In this document: piece after piece, positions 49,411-57,829 of the stretch
Layout: every line of letters begins with the position of its first letter
How positions within the stretch are numbered: position 1 is the stretch's first letter
Assembly: GCF_048060095.1 (NCBI RefSeq)
Contig: NZ_JBLUOA010000001.1
Location: 806,001 to 870,000, forward strand
Direction of reading: 5' to 3'
DNA length: 64,000 nt
From: JBLUOA01 sp048060095
GTDB taxonomy: Bacteria > Pseudomonadota > Alphaproteobacteria > Rhodobacterales > Rhodobacteraceae
Notes under the pieces: model-generated
Database searches by the model: none
Told to the model about the DNA's origin: nothing
Seen by the model: only the letters and a program-made list of their open reading frames with translations
Program-made: the position numbers and the translations under genes

Positions 49411-50343
49411 CTAACTTGTCGCGTGAAAGACTTTGCCAAGCGACGCAGGCGCGTTCAGTGCGGCCTTTCGCCGGTCGGCGGACATGATGACAAGAACGAC
49501 AATCGTGATGACGTAGGGCGACATCGACAGATACTCGATCGGGATATCGACACCTGCCGCTTGCAGGTTCAATTGCAGGACCGAAACGCCGCCGAACAGA
49601 TAGGCGCCAAGCAGCACGCGCCACGGTTTCCAACTGGCAAAGACGACGATGGCAAGCGCGATCCAGCCCGCACCGGCGGTCATCCCCTCGGTCCACTGCG
49701 GTACCCGGATCAGCGACAGATATGCCCCGCCAAGCCCGGCGCAGGCACCGCCGAACATGATGGCGAGCAACCGGATACGGACGACCTTGTAGCCAAGCGC
49801 GTGGGCGGCTTCGTGGTTTTCCCCGACGGCCCGAACCACCAATCCGATGCGAGTGTATTTCAAGCCCGCCCAGACGAGAACGATCAGCATGAGCGATACA
49901 TAGACCATCGGATCATGGCGGAAGAGGATCTGGCCGAGAACCGGGATATCCGACAAAACCGGTAAGTCGATCCTGAGCGTCGCGGGTGGCTTCAACCCGC
50001 TGTAACTTTGGCCGAGCATCGCTGACAGCCCCAAGCCGAACAGCGTCAACGCAAGTCCCGTCGCCACTTGGTTTGCCAGCAGCACTTGGGTCAAAATACC
50101 AAACAATAGCGATAACAACGCCCCGCCCAACGCTGCCGCGATAAAGCCAACGAAGGGACTTTGCGTTTCAACGGCGATGGCAAAGCCGCAGATCGCGCCG
50201 ACGATCATCATCCCTTCGACGCCCAGGTTCAGAACGCCGGATTTTTCGACCACAAGCTCGCCAATCGCGGCAAGCAGGATTGGGGTCGACGCCACCATGA
50301 GCGATGCGACAAGGACGACCGGATTGATTGCTGACAGGTCCAT
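49411..50343 (-). CDS. Nucleoside/purine ABC transporter permease
   Basis: The 310-residue inner-membrane protein is a BPD_transp_2 permease of the YufQ/NupQ type: ASTPILLAAIGELVVEKSGV, LNLGVEGMMIVGAICGF, and a cytosolic loop RAVGENHEAAHALGYKVVRIR. It pairs with the permease encoded just upstream; the stop of that gene and this ATG share one base (TAATG). The pair forms the channel for the BMP-type importer. Confidence 0.9.
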   Translation of the reverse strand: MDLSAINPVVLVASLMVASTPILLAAIGELVVEKSGVLNLGVEGMMIVGAICGFAIAVETQSPFVGFIAAALGGALLSLLFGILTQVLLANQVATGLALTLFGLGLSAMLGQSYSGLKPPATLRIDLPVLSDIPVLGQILFRHDPMVYVSLMLIVLVWAGLKYTRIGLVVRAVGENHEAAHALGYKVVRIRLLAIMFGGACAGLGGAYLSLIRVPQWTEGMTAGAGWIALAIVVFASWKPWRVLLGAYLFGGVSVLQLNLQAAGVDIPIEYLSMSPYVITIVVLVIMSADRRKAALNAPASLGKVFHATS

Positions 50344-51425
50344 TACGCGGCCTCCGTCTTGCCGATGCGGACGCGGAAGTTTGACAACACGTCCATCGCG
50401 AGGATTGAGAACAGCAACATCCCCTGAAACGCCTTGATCGACGCAGCGGGAAGGCCAAGATTTGATTGTGCGATCTCACCGCCGACCGACGTAAGCGCCA
50501 GCAACAACCCGGCGAACAGGATGCCAACGGGGTGCAGCCGCCCGAGAAACGCAACGATAATCGCGGTGAAGCCAAGCCCCTGATTGAAATCGACGCTGAT
50601 CTGACCCATCGGCCCTGCCACCTCAAATAAACCAGCGACCCCGGCCAGCCCGCCGGAAATGCCCATGCAGACCAGTACCAGCAGGTTAGGGCGAACGCCT
50701 GCAAACCGTGCGGCGCGGGGCGCCTGTCCGGTTAGCCTGATCTGGTAGCCGAGGATGTGTCGGTTCAGCAGGATGTAAGCAGCGACGACGGCGATCAGCG
50801 CGGCTATAACCCCCCAATGCACGCCGCTTCCGGCGATCAGTTCGGGGTTCGATGCTGGTTCATATTGTTGCAGGTTCCGCGACCCCGGAAAGCCGCGCCC
50901 CTCGGGGTTTCGCAGCAATCCGAAGGATACTGACGACAAAATATGCTCAGCCACGTAGACGAGCATCAGCGACACGAGGATTTCATTCGTTCCGAATTTC
51001 GTTTTCAGAACTGCTGGGATCATCGCCCAAAGGAACCCCCCGAACGCCCCCGCAAGAACCATCAACGGGAAGATAAACCAATAATCATTGGGGTAAAACG
51101 CAAGGCCAACCCCCGCGCCAAAGATCGCGCCAAGGATATATTGCCCCTCCGCCCCGATGTTCCAGATGCCCGCGCGAAAGCCGAGGCTTAGGCCGATGCC
51201 GATCAGCACCAGCGGGGCTGCCTTCACAAGTAGCTGAGGACGATAATACCACGCGAATTCGCTGAACAGCGGATCCCAGAAAATCGTTCGGATCGCCTCA
51301 AACGGCGGTTTGCCAAGCAGGGCAAACAGCAGCCCGCCCGCGATCATCGTCAGGATAACGGCTAGGATCGGGGTCAGGTAAGTCCAGAATTGCGAGGGCT
51401 GTGGTCGTTTTTCCAGCCGGATCAT
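50343..51425 (-). CDS. Nucleoside/purine ABC transporter permease
   Basis: The 360-residue protein is a BPD_transp_2 permease of the YufP/NupP type with about nine helices. Conserved pieces are APLVLIGIGLSLGFRAGIWN, IGAEGQYILGAIFGAG, and the coupling loop RLTGQAPRAARFAGVRPN. It overlaps the ATPase gene by 4 bases. The longer N terminus compared with its partner is normal for this pair. Confidence 0.9.
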   Translation of the reverse strand: MIRLEKRPQPSQFWTYLTPILAVILTMIAGGLLFALLGKPPFEAIRTIFWDPLFSEFAWYYRPQLLVKAAPLVLIGIGLSLGFRAGIWNIGAEGQYILGAIFGAGVGLAFYPNDYWFIFPLMVLAGAFGGFLWAMIPAVLKTKFGTNEILVSLMLVYVAEHILSSVSFGLLRNPEGRGFPGSRNLQQYEPASNPELIAGSGVHWGVIAALIAVVAAYILLNRHILGYQIRLTGQAPRAARFAGVRPNLLVLVCMGISGGLAGVAGLFEVAGPMGQISVDFNQGLGFTAIIVAFLGRLHPVGILFAGLLLALTSVGGEIAQSNLGLPAASIKAFQGMLLFSILAMDVLSNFRVRIGKTEAA

Positions 51426-52945
51426 GCGACCACCTCCATGTCATGCGCGCCGCCCATCATCAGGCCGATTTCTTCGACCGTCAGCCCTTGTGCGGGACGT
51501 GGGGCGCTGAGCCGTCCTTCGTTCAGCACCGCGAACTGGTCCGAAATTTCCATGAGTTCGTCGAGATCCTGACTGATGACGATGACGGCCGCGCCCTCGG
51601 TCGTCAGATCAAGCAGCGATTGCCGGATCGCTGCGGCGGCAGAGGCGTCGACGCCCCAAGTCGGCTGGTTCACGATCAGAACATCGGGGCGTTGTAGCAC
51701 CTCGCGCCCGACGACGAATTTTTGAAGGTTGCCACCCGAAAGCGCCCGCGCCGCATTGCCGGGGCCGGGGGTGCGGACGTCGAATGCCTCAATCACACGC
51801 TCGGCAAATCCGCGCACGGCTTTCCAGTCGAGGAACCCACGGTTCGTCAGGTTTTCGCGGATCGCCCCGGTCAGCAGGGCGTTTTCGGTCAGGCTCATGT
51901 CAGGGGCCGCCGCGTGGCCAAGCCGTTCTTCGGGCGCGGCGAGGATCGCAAGGCGGCGGCGTTCATTGGGGCCGAGCGCGCCGACCGGGGTGCCGTTCAC
52001 CCGAACTTCGGTTCCCGACCCGCGTGTTTCGCCGGACAGGGCCGAAAGCAGTTCGTCCTGACCATTGCCGGCGACGCCGCCGATCCCCAGCACCTCGCCG
52101 GAGCGGACTGAAAAGCTGATGTCCTTCAGGACCGTCCCGAACGGCGTCGCCGGGGTCATCGACAGGCCGCTGACTTCAAGCACCACGTCGCCGAATTCGC
52201 GCGCCGCCCGTTCGGGAACGTGCAGCGTTTGGCCGACCATCATCTCTGCCAGCTCACGGGCCGATTTCTCGCGGGGGTTGCAGGATTCGATAACCTTCCC
52301 CAGGCGCAAAATCGTCGCGCTGTCGCACAGCGTGCGAATTTCCTCAAGCTTGTGCGAGATATAGAGGATCGCCGTGCCTTCGGCGCTGAGTTTGCGCAGG
52401 GTTTTGAACAGAATTTCAACCTCTTGCGGGGTCAGAACACTGGTCGGTTCGTCCATGATTAGCAGTTTCGGGTCTTGCAAAAGACAGCGAATAATCTCCA
52501 CCCGCTGCCGTTCCCCGGCGGATAGGTTGCCGACCATCCGGTCGGGGTCAAGGGGGAGGCCATACGCCTCGCTCACATCGCGGATACGCTGCGCGAGTTC
52601 GCGCAAAACCGGTGGGTTTTCCATGCCAAGCGCGATATTCTCCGCCACGTTCAACGCGTCGAACAGCGAAAAATGCTGAAACACCATCGCAACGCCAGAG
52701 GCTCGGGCCGCGCGGGGTTCCTGCGGTTCATAAGGCGCACCGCGAAGCGTCATGCGCCCTGCATCCGGGCGCACCAATCCGTAGATCATTTTGACGAGCG
52801 TCGATTTCCCCGCGCCGTTTTCGCCGAGCAGCGCGTGCACCTCGCCCTCCGCGACGGTGAAGGACACATCGTCATTGGCGACGACGCCCGGATAGGCCTT
52901 TCGAAGCCCTTCGACAGTCAGCAAGGCAGGGGCGTTTTCGGTCAC
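51422..52945 (-). CDS. Nucleoside/purine ABC transporter double ATPase
   Basis: The 507-residue protein has two ABC modules, as in RbsA/NupO-type ATPases. Module 1 has Walker A LLGENGAGKSTLVKM, signature LSAGERQRVEI and Walker B LLIMDEPTSVLTP. Module 2 (from about 255) has a degenerate Walker A (GVAGNGQDEL) with signature LSGGNLQKFVVGRE, typical of this class. It starts within the last 4 bases of xdhC, linking purine import to xanthine oxidation in one transcript. Confidence 0.92.
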   Translation of the reverse strand: MTENAPALLTVEGLRKAYPGVVANDDVSFTVAEGEVHALLGENGAGKSTLVKMIYGLVRPDAGRMTLRGAPYEPQEPRAARASGVAMVFQHFSLFDALNVAENIALGMENPPVLRELAQRIRDVSEAYGLPLDPDRMVGNLSAGERQRVEIIRCLLQDPKLLIMDEPTSVLTPQEVEILFKTLRKLSAEGTAILYISHKLEEIRTLCDSATILRLGKVIESCNPREKSARELAEMMVGQTLHVPERAAREFGDVVLEVSGLSMTPATPFGTVLKDISFSVRSGEVLGIGGVAGNGQDELLSALSGETRGSGTEVRVNGTPVGALGPNERRRLAILAAPEERLGHAAAPDMSLTENALLTGAIRENLTNRGFLDWKAVRGFAERVIEAFDVRTPGPGNAARALSGGNLQKFVVGREVLQRPDVLIVNQPTWGVDASAAAAIRQSLLDLTTEGAAVIVISQDLDELMEISDQFAVLNEGRLSAPRPAQGLTVEEIGLMMGGAHDMEVVA

Positions 52946-53886
52946 GATGCGATCTCACTTCTGGCTGTCATGTCGGCCCGGTCAAGCAGCAGCGCACGGG
53001 CGACTCCGATGGCGATTTCCTGTGGATGCTTGCCAAGGTTGGGTTCGCCGATCGGGCAGGTGATCCGGTTGATCTGGTCTTTGGTGTGGCCAAACCCGCG
53101 CAGGCGACTTTGAAAACGCGCCCATTTGGTTGCGGAGCCGATCAGACCGACGCTGGCAAAATGATGCCCCAGCAGGGCGTGGCAGAGTTCCAGGTCGAAT
53201 GTATGGCTATAGGTCATGATAAGGTGGTGCGCCGTTTGCGGCGCGTGGTGGGCAATGTCCGCAGGCCGGGCGCTGATCGCGGGCGTCACCCCGACCGGCA
53301 GCGGATCGGGGAAGCGGTCGGCCTGCGTGTCGATCAGCGTCACCGCGATATCGGGCAGGGGCGAAAGGGTCGCCGCGACGGCCCGTCCGACATGCCCGGC
53401 CCCGTATATCCACACTGGTACTGGCGCAGGCGTCAGCGGTTCGGCGAGCCAGCCGTCGGCCCAGATTGTGTGGTGAAGCCCGCGATTGACTGCGTTGATC
53501 ATAGCGGTCGGCGGTGCACTGGCCGCGTCCGCCGCGACCTTGCGCATGTAGGCCGTGTCCGATGCCGCAAAATCAGGGAGCGTTTGCGCATCAAACACCT
53601 CCCAAAGCACGGTTACGGCCCCGCCGCAGCATTGCCCCAGCGCGGGGCCGAGCGGTTGTTTGCGCAGCGTGCGCGATTGTTCTGCAGTCAATAGGGCGCG
53701 GGCATCCTGCGTCGCCTCATACTCAAGCACGCCGCCGCCGATTGTGCCGGATTGTCCATTGGCCCAAACGCGCATTTCAACGCCAGTGTCACGGGGGACG
53801 GAGCCCTTGGCGTCAATAATCACGATCCGGCAGACTCGCCCATGTTGCGCGACCTCACGCCTTAGCTGGGCGATGTCAAAGCTCAT
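52942..53886 (-). CDS. xdhC: Xanthine dehydrogenase accessory protein XdhC
   Basis: The 314-residue protein inserts sulfurated molybdenum cofactor into XdhB. Its N-terminal XdhC/CoxI domain has VIIDAKGSVPRDTGVEMRVW and the cysteine motif LGPALGQCCGGAVTVLWE; the C-terminal domain has the Rossmann-like VWIYGAGHVGRAVA and a FASVGLIGSATKWARF segment. It overlaps xdhB by 4 bases and the ABC ATPase by 4 bases. Not an enzyme subunit itself. Confidence 0.93.
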   Translation of the reverse strand: MSFDIAQLRREVAQHGRVCRIVIIDAKGSVPRDTGVEMRVWANGQSGTIGGGVLEYEATQDARALLTAEQSRTLRKQPLGPALGQCCGGAVTVLWEVFDAQTLPDFAASDTAYMRKVAADAASAPPTAMINAVNRGLHHTIWADGWLAEPLTPAPVPVWIYGAGHVGRAVAATLSPLPDIAVTLIDTQADRFPDPLPVGVTPAISARPADIAHHAPQTAHHLIMTYSHTFDLELCHALLGHHFASVGLIGSATKWARFQSRLRGFGHTKDQINRITCPIGEPNLGKHPQEIAIGVARALLLDRADMTARSEIAS

Positions 53887-56192
53887 GATGCGCCCTTCTG
53901 GCGGGTGATTGCGGCAAGCACACGCTCTGCCGTGGCCGGCGCGTCGAGCGCGACGTAGGTCGATCCGTCGCCGCAGGCCGCAATCGCGTCCGACAGCGCA
54001 AGGAACACCGAATTGCCATGCATCAACGGAGGTTCGCCGACAGCCTTGGACCGATAGATCGTGTTTTCCCGGTTCGGCGAGTCCCAAAGCGTGACATTGA
54101 AAACATCCGGTCGATCTGAACAGGCCGGGATCTTGTAGGTGGATGGCGCGTGAGTGCGGAGGCGGCCCTTGTCGTCCCACACGAGTTCTTCGGTGGTCAG
54201 CCAGCCTGCGCCTTGCACGAACCCGCCTTCGATCTGACCGATGTCAAGCGATGGGTTCAGCGATCGCCCGGCATCGTGCAGGATGTCGGTTCTGAGGATG
54301 CGATATTCGCCGGTCAGGGTGTCGACGACGACCTCGGACACCGACGCGCCGTAGGCGAAGTAGTAGAATGGCCGCCCTTCACCCTTGATCCGATCCCATT
54401 TGATATCGGGCGTCTTGTAGAACCCCGCTGCCGACAGGCTGATCCGGTTTTCATATGCGGATTTCGCGACCTCGGCGAAGGTGTAGCTTTCGCCGCCCGC
54501 GATGACGTTGCCATCGGCAAACCGAACTTCTTGCGGGGCGATCTGGTGCCGTTCTGCGACGTGATCGGCAAGCCGTCGCCGGATCATGTCGCAAGCGTTT
54601 TTGACTGCCATGCCGTTCAGGTCAGACCCGGACGAGGCCGCGGTGGCCGACGTGTTCGGCACCTTCGCCGTGTCGGTCGCGGTGATCTTGATCATCTCAA
54701 GCGGAACGCCAAACCCGCTTGCCGCGACCTGCGCGACTTTCTGGAACAGGCCTTGCCCCATTTCCGTTCCGCCGTGGTTCAGGTGGACGGAGCCGTCCTG
54801 ATACACATGCACCAACGCGCCCGCTTGGTTCAGATGGGTCAGCGTAAAGCTGATTCCGAATTTGACCGGGGTGAGGGCGATCCCACGTTTCAGCGTTGCG
54901 TGGTCATCGTTCCATTGTTCGACCGCCGCGCGGCGGGTGCGATAGTCGGACGTTTCAACCAGCCGATCCACCATCGCATTGATCGCGCAATCATCGACTT
55001 CCTGATGATACGGAGTCGTCCGGAGCGAACACACGGCAGTTTCTTCCGGCGCATCGGCATAGAAATTCGCCTGCCGCACGTCCAGCGGATCGCGGCCCAG
55101 ATGCGCCGCGATATGATCCATCACCCGTTCGATGCCAAGCATCCCCTGCGGCCCGCCAAACCCGCGAAAGGCGGTGGCGGATTGCGTATTAGTCCGCAGG
55201 CGATGGCTTTCGATCCGGGCATTCGGCAGGTGATAGGCGTTGTCCGCGTGCAGCATCGCACGGTCGGCGACCGGCAAGCTAAGGTCAAGCGCCCAGCCGC
55301 AGCGGGTCAGTTGAAGAAAGTCGATGCCCTGGACACGCCCGTCATCGTCAAAGCCGACCCGGTAGCTGATCCGAAAATCATGCCGCTTGCCGGTGATCAC
55401 CATGTCATCGTCGCGGTCATAGCGCATTTTGCACGGCTTGCCGGTCTTGTGGGCCGCCACGGCGCAGGCCACGGCCAGCGCGTTGCCTTGGCTTTCCTTG
55501 CCACCAAAGCCGCCGCCCATGCGCCGAGTCTCAACCCGGACCGCGTGCATTGGCAGGCCGAGCGACTCTGCTACCTTGTGCTGAATCTCGGTCGGGTGCT
55601 GGGTTGAGGAATGGACGAGCATATCGCCGCCTTCCTGCGGAAAGACGAGCGCGGCTTGCCCTTCCAGATAGAAATGTTCCTGCCCGCCGATTTCGATCAC
55701 GCCGTCTATCTGGTGGTCGGATTCTTTGATCGCCTTGGCCGCATCGCCCTTTTCGTAGATGCGCGGGCCGCCTTCAAAGCGGCTGTTCGCCTCCATCGCG
55801 GCGTCGATCGACAGAAGGGCGGGCTGTTCGTCATAGGTGATCTTTGCCCGCCGAGCGGCGTGACGTGCCGCGAGATGGCTTGTCGCGACGACCAGAAAGA
55901 TCGGCTGGCCCACGTAATGCACGATGTCATCCGCCAGCAGCGGTTCATCGTGGATCGACGGTGAGACATCGTTTTCGGCGGGCAGATCGTCTGCCGTCAT
56001 CACCGCAACCACGCCATCCGACGCAGCCACATCGGACAGATCAATCGCTGTGATCCGGCCATGCGCGATCTCTGACAGGCCGAAGGCGAGGTGGAGCGCG
56101 TTGGCGGGCGTCGGGATGTCGTCAATATAGCGGGCTTGGCCGGTGACGTGCAGCTTTGCCGCATCATGGGGCAGGGGGGTCGTAACGCTCAT
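53883..56192 (-). CDS. xdhB: Xanthine dehydrogenase molybdopterin subunit XdhB
   Basis: The 769-residue subunit holds the molybdenum site that hydroxylates xanthine (and hypoxanthine) to urate. Conserved features are QEHFYLEGQAALV, the glycine-rich RRMGGGFGGKESQG, TAFRGFGGPQGM and, near the C terminus, the catalytic glutamate in SKAVGEPPLMHG. The order and length match bacterial XdhB. It overlaps xdhA and xdhC by 4 bases each. Confidence 0.95.
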   Translation of the reverse strand: MSVTTPLPHDAAKLHVTGQARYIDDIPTPANALHLAFGLSEIAHGRITAIDLSDVAASDGVVAVMTADDLPAENDVSPSIHDEPLLADDIVHYVGQPIFLVVATSHLAARHAARRAKITYDEQPALLSIDAAMEANSRFEGGPRIYEKGDAAKAIKESDHQIDGVIEIGGQEHFYLEGQAALVFPQEGGDMLVHSSTQHPTEIQHKVAESLGLPMHAVRVETRRMGGGFGGKESQGNALAVACAVAAHKTGKPCKMRYDRDDDMVITGKRHDFRISYRVGFDDDGRVQGIDFLQLTRCGWALDLSLPVADRAMLHADNAYHLPNARIESHRLRTNTQSATAFRGFGGPQGMLGIERVMDHIAAHLGRDPLDVRQANFYADAPEETAVCSLRTTPYHQEVDDCAINAMVDRLVETSDYRTRRAAVEQWNDDHATLKRGIALTPVKFGISFTLTHLNQAGALVHVYQDGSVHLNHGGTEMGQGLFQKVAQVAASGFGVPLEMIKITATDTAKVPNTSATAASSGSDLNGMAVKNACDMIRRRLADHVAERHQIAPQEVRFADGNVIAGGESYTFAEVAKSAYENRISLSAAGFYKTPDIKWDRIKGEGRPFYYFAYGASVSEVVVDTLTGEYRILRTDILHDAGRSLNPSLDIGQIEGGFVQGAGWLTTEELVWDDKGRLRTHAPSTYKIPACSDRPDVFNVTLWDSPNRENTIYRSKAVGEPPLMHGNSVFLALSDAIAACGDGSTYVALDAPATAERVLAAITRQKGAS

Positions 56193-57553
56193 GGTGCGAC
56201 CTCCAGCACGGTGGTCGCACCGCCTTGCGTCGCTCGGAAATACCGCGCCAGCATGTTTTTTGCGGCGGCGAGGCGGTAGTCAGCGGAGGCGCGCATATCG
56301 CTCATCGGGGTGTAGTCCTTGGCGAAGGCCTTGGTTGCTTCGGCAATCGTCGCATCGGTCCACGGCTGGCCGATCAGCGCGGCCTCAACCGCGTCGGCCT
56401 GTTTTGGTGTTCCGGCCATGCCGCCAAACGCGATCCGGGCGGCGGTGACTGTGCCGTCTTCAACAGTGACGTTGAAACACCCGCACACGGCGGAAATGTC
56501 CTGATCGAAGCGCTTGGACAGTTTATAGCATTGCAGATTGTCAGGCTGACGCGGGATCGTGACCGCCTCAACAAATTCGCCGGGTGTGCGGTCTTGTTTG
56601 CCGTAGTCGATAAAGAAATCCTCAAGCGGCATGGTGCGCCGCGTGTCCCCTTTGCGCAGATGAAGCGTTGCGCCCAGCGCGATCAGCGCGGGTGGGCTGT
56701 CGCCAATGGGCGAGCCGTTGGCGATGTTCCCGCCAATGGTCGCGGCATTGCGCACCTGCACAGACCCGTAGCGGCGGATCATCTCTGCAAACGATGGATG
56801 GTGCTCCGCCATCACGGGCAGCAAATCTGTCAGCGTGACGCCCGCGCCGATGCGGATCGTGTCATCCGTTACCTCAATCTGGGCGAGGTCTTTGACGCCG
56901 TGAAGGAACGCGACCTCATCAAGATCGCGCAGCTGCTTTGTCACCCAAAGCCCCACATCAGTGGCCCCGCCGATCAGGGTGGCGTCCGGGTGCGCCTCAT
57001 ACCACGCGGCAAGCTCATCACTGCTTTGGAGCAGCGTCGGCTCCCCCCCATCGCTGCCGGGGGCTTTGTCCTTGACCCATTTCGGCACCGGGGCAGGCTC
57101 CGCCGCTTTGGCGGCCCGGATGATCGGCGTATAGCCAGTGCAACGGCATAGGTTCCCGGCCAGTTCGTCATCATGGTCCGTGCGGCCGTTCCGGTGTGAG
57201 GTTGCCATCGACACGACAAAGCCCGGCGTGCAGAACCCGCATTGCGATCCGTGGTGGTCGATCATCGCCTGCTGTACCGGGTGAAGCGTGCCGTCCGGCC
57301 CGCCGATGCCTTCGACGGTTCGCACGGCTTTCCCGTCAAGCTGTGGCAAGAACAGGATGCAGGCGTTCAAGGCCCGCGCGCCTTTGTCGTCCGTCACCAT
57401 CACGGTGCAGGCGCCGCAATCGCCTTCGTTGCAGCCTTCTTTCGTGCCGGTTAGCCCCCGCACTTCGCGGAGCCAATCAAGCAGCGTGGTCGTCGGTGAT
57501 ACGTCGGTCAGACAGACGGAGTCTCCGTTCAATAGAAACGTGATCCGGTTCAT
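56189..57553 (-). CDS. xdhA: Xanthine dehydrogenase small subunit XdhA (FeS/FAD)
   Basis: The 454-residue subunit carries electrons from the Mo site to NAD+. The N-terminal [2Fe-2S] ligands appear in CNEGDCGACTV, the second cluster in QCGFCTPGF and GNLCRCTGYTPI, followed by the FAD domain (from about 180; LIGGATDVGLWVTKQLRDL, and the ATIGGNIANGSPIGDSPPAL flavin loop). It is the first gene of the leftward xdhABC plus ABC-transporter operon and is divergent from dnaE. Confidence 0.95.
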   Translation of the reverse strand: MNRITFLLNGDSVCLTDVSPTTTLLDWLREVRGLTGTKEGCNEGDCGACTVMVTDDKGARALNACILFLPQLDGKAVRTVEGIGGPDGTLHPVQQAMIDHHGSQCGFCTPGFVVSMATSHRNGRTDHDDELAGNLCRCTGYTPIIRAAKAAEPAPVPKWVKDKAPGSDGGEPTLLQSSDELAAWYEAHPDATLIGGATDVGLWVTKQLRDLDEVAFLHGVKDLAQIEVTDDTIRIGAGVTLTDLLPVMAEHHPSFAEMIRRYGSVQVRNAATIGGNIANGSPIGDSPPALIALGATLHLRKGDTRRTMPLEDFFIDYGKQDRTPGEFVEAVTIPRQPDNLQCYKLSKRFDQDISAVCGCFNVTVEDGTVTAARIAFGGMAGTPKQADAVEAALIGQPWTDATIAEATKAFAKDYTPMSDMRASADYRLAAAKNMLARYFRATQGGATTVLEVAP

Positions 57554-57829
57554 GTGATGTCCAGTGTCGCTTTCTGTTTGTGGGAGGTTTCTCCCGTTTG
57601 CGCGTGCCCGATGCGACGTAAAGCAGTTCGCGCGATCCCCGTTTCACTTAGGAAAGCGGCAATTCGTCCATCTGGCAAGAAAAGATATTACGAGTTCGGT
57701 TGAAGGACTTTCAAGATTTTCCGAAAGGCGAGTGGTTTCGCGTGCGGGATTCCGGACGGGGGCAAATCCCTGTGGATATCCTCGCATCCGCTATTTCCCG
57801 TTCTGGATCGCGTCGCTACTGTGCGGGGC
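57554..57829. other. Divergent intergenic region xdhA/dnaE
   Basis: This 276-base gap must hold the promoter of the xdh-ABC operon and that of dnaE. A perfect small hairpin GGGAG/CTCCC with loop GTTT (57582-57595) lies 29 bases upstream of xdhA. I see no open reading frame with a ribosome site, and no purine riboswitch core that I can recognise. Confidence 0.6.

Noticed and set aside
57554..57829. Purine riboswitch upstream of the xdh operon
   Set aside because: I could not find the three-stem purine aptamer with its conserved loop bases on the minus strand; only a small GGGAG/CTCCC hairpin is present.
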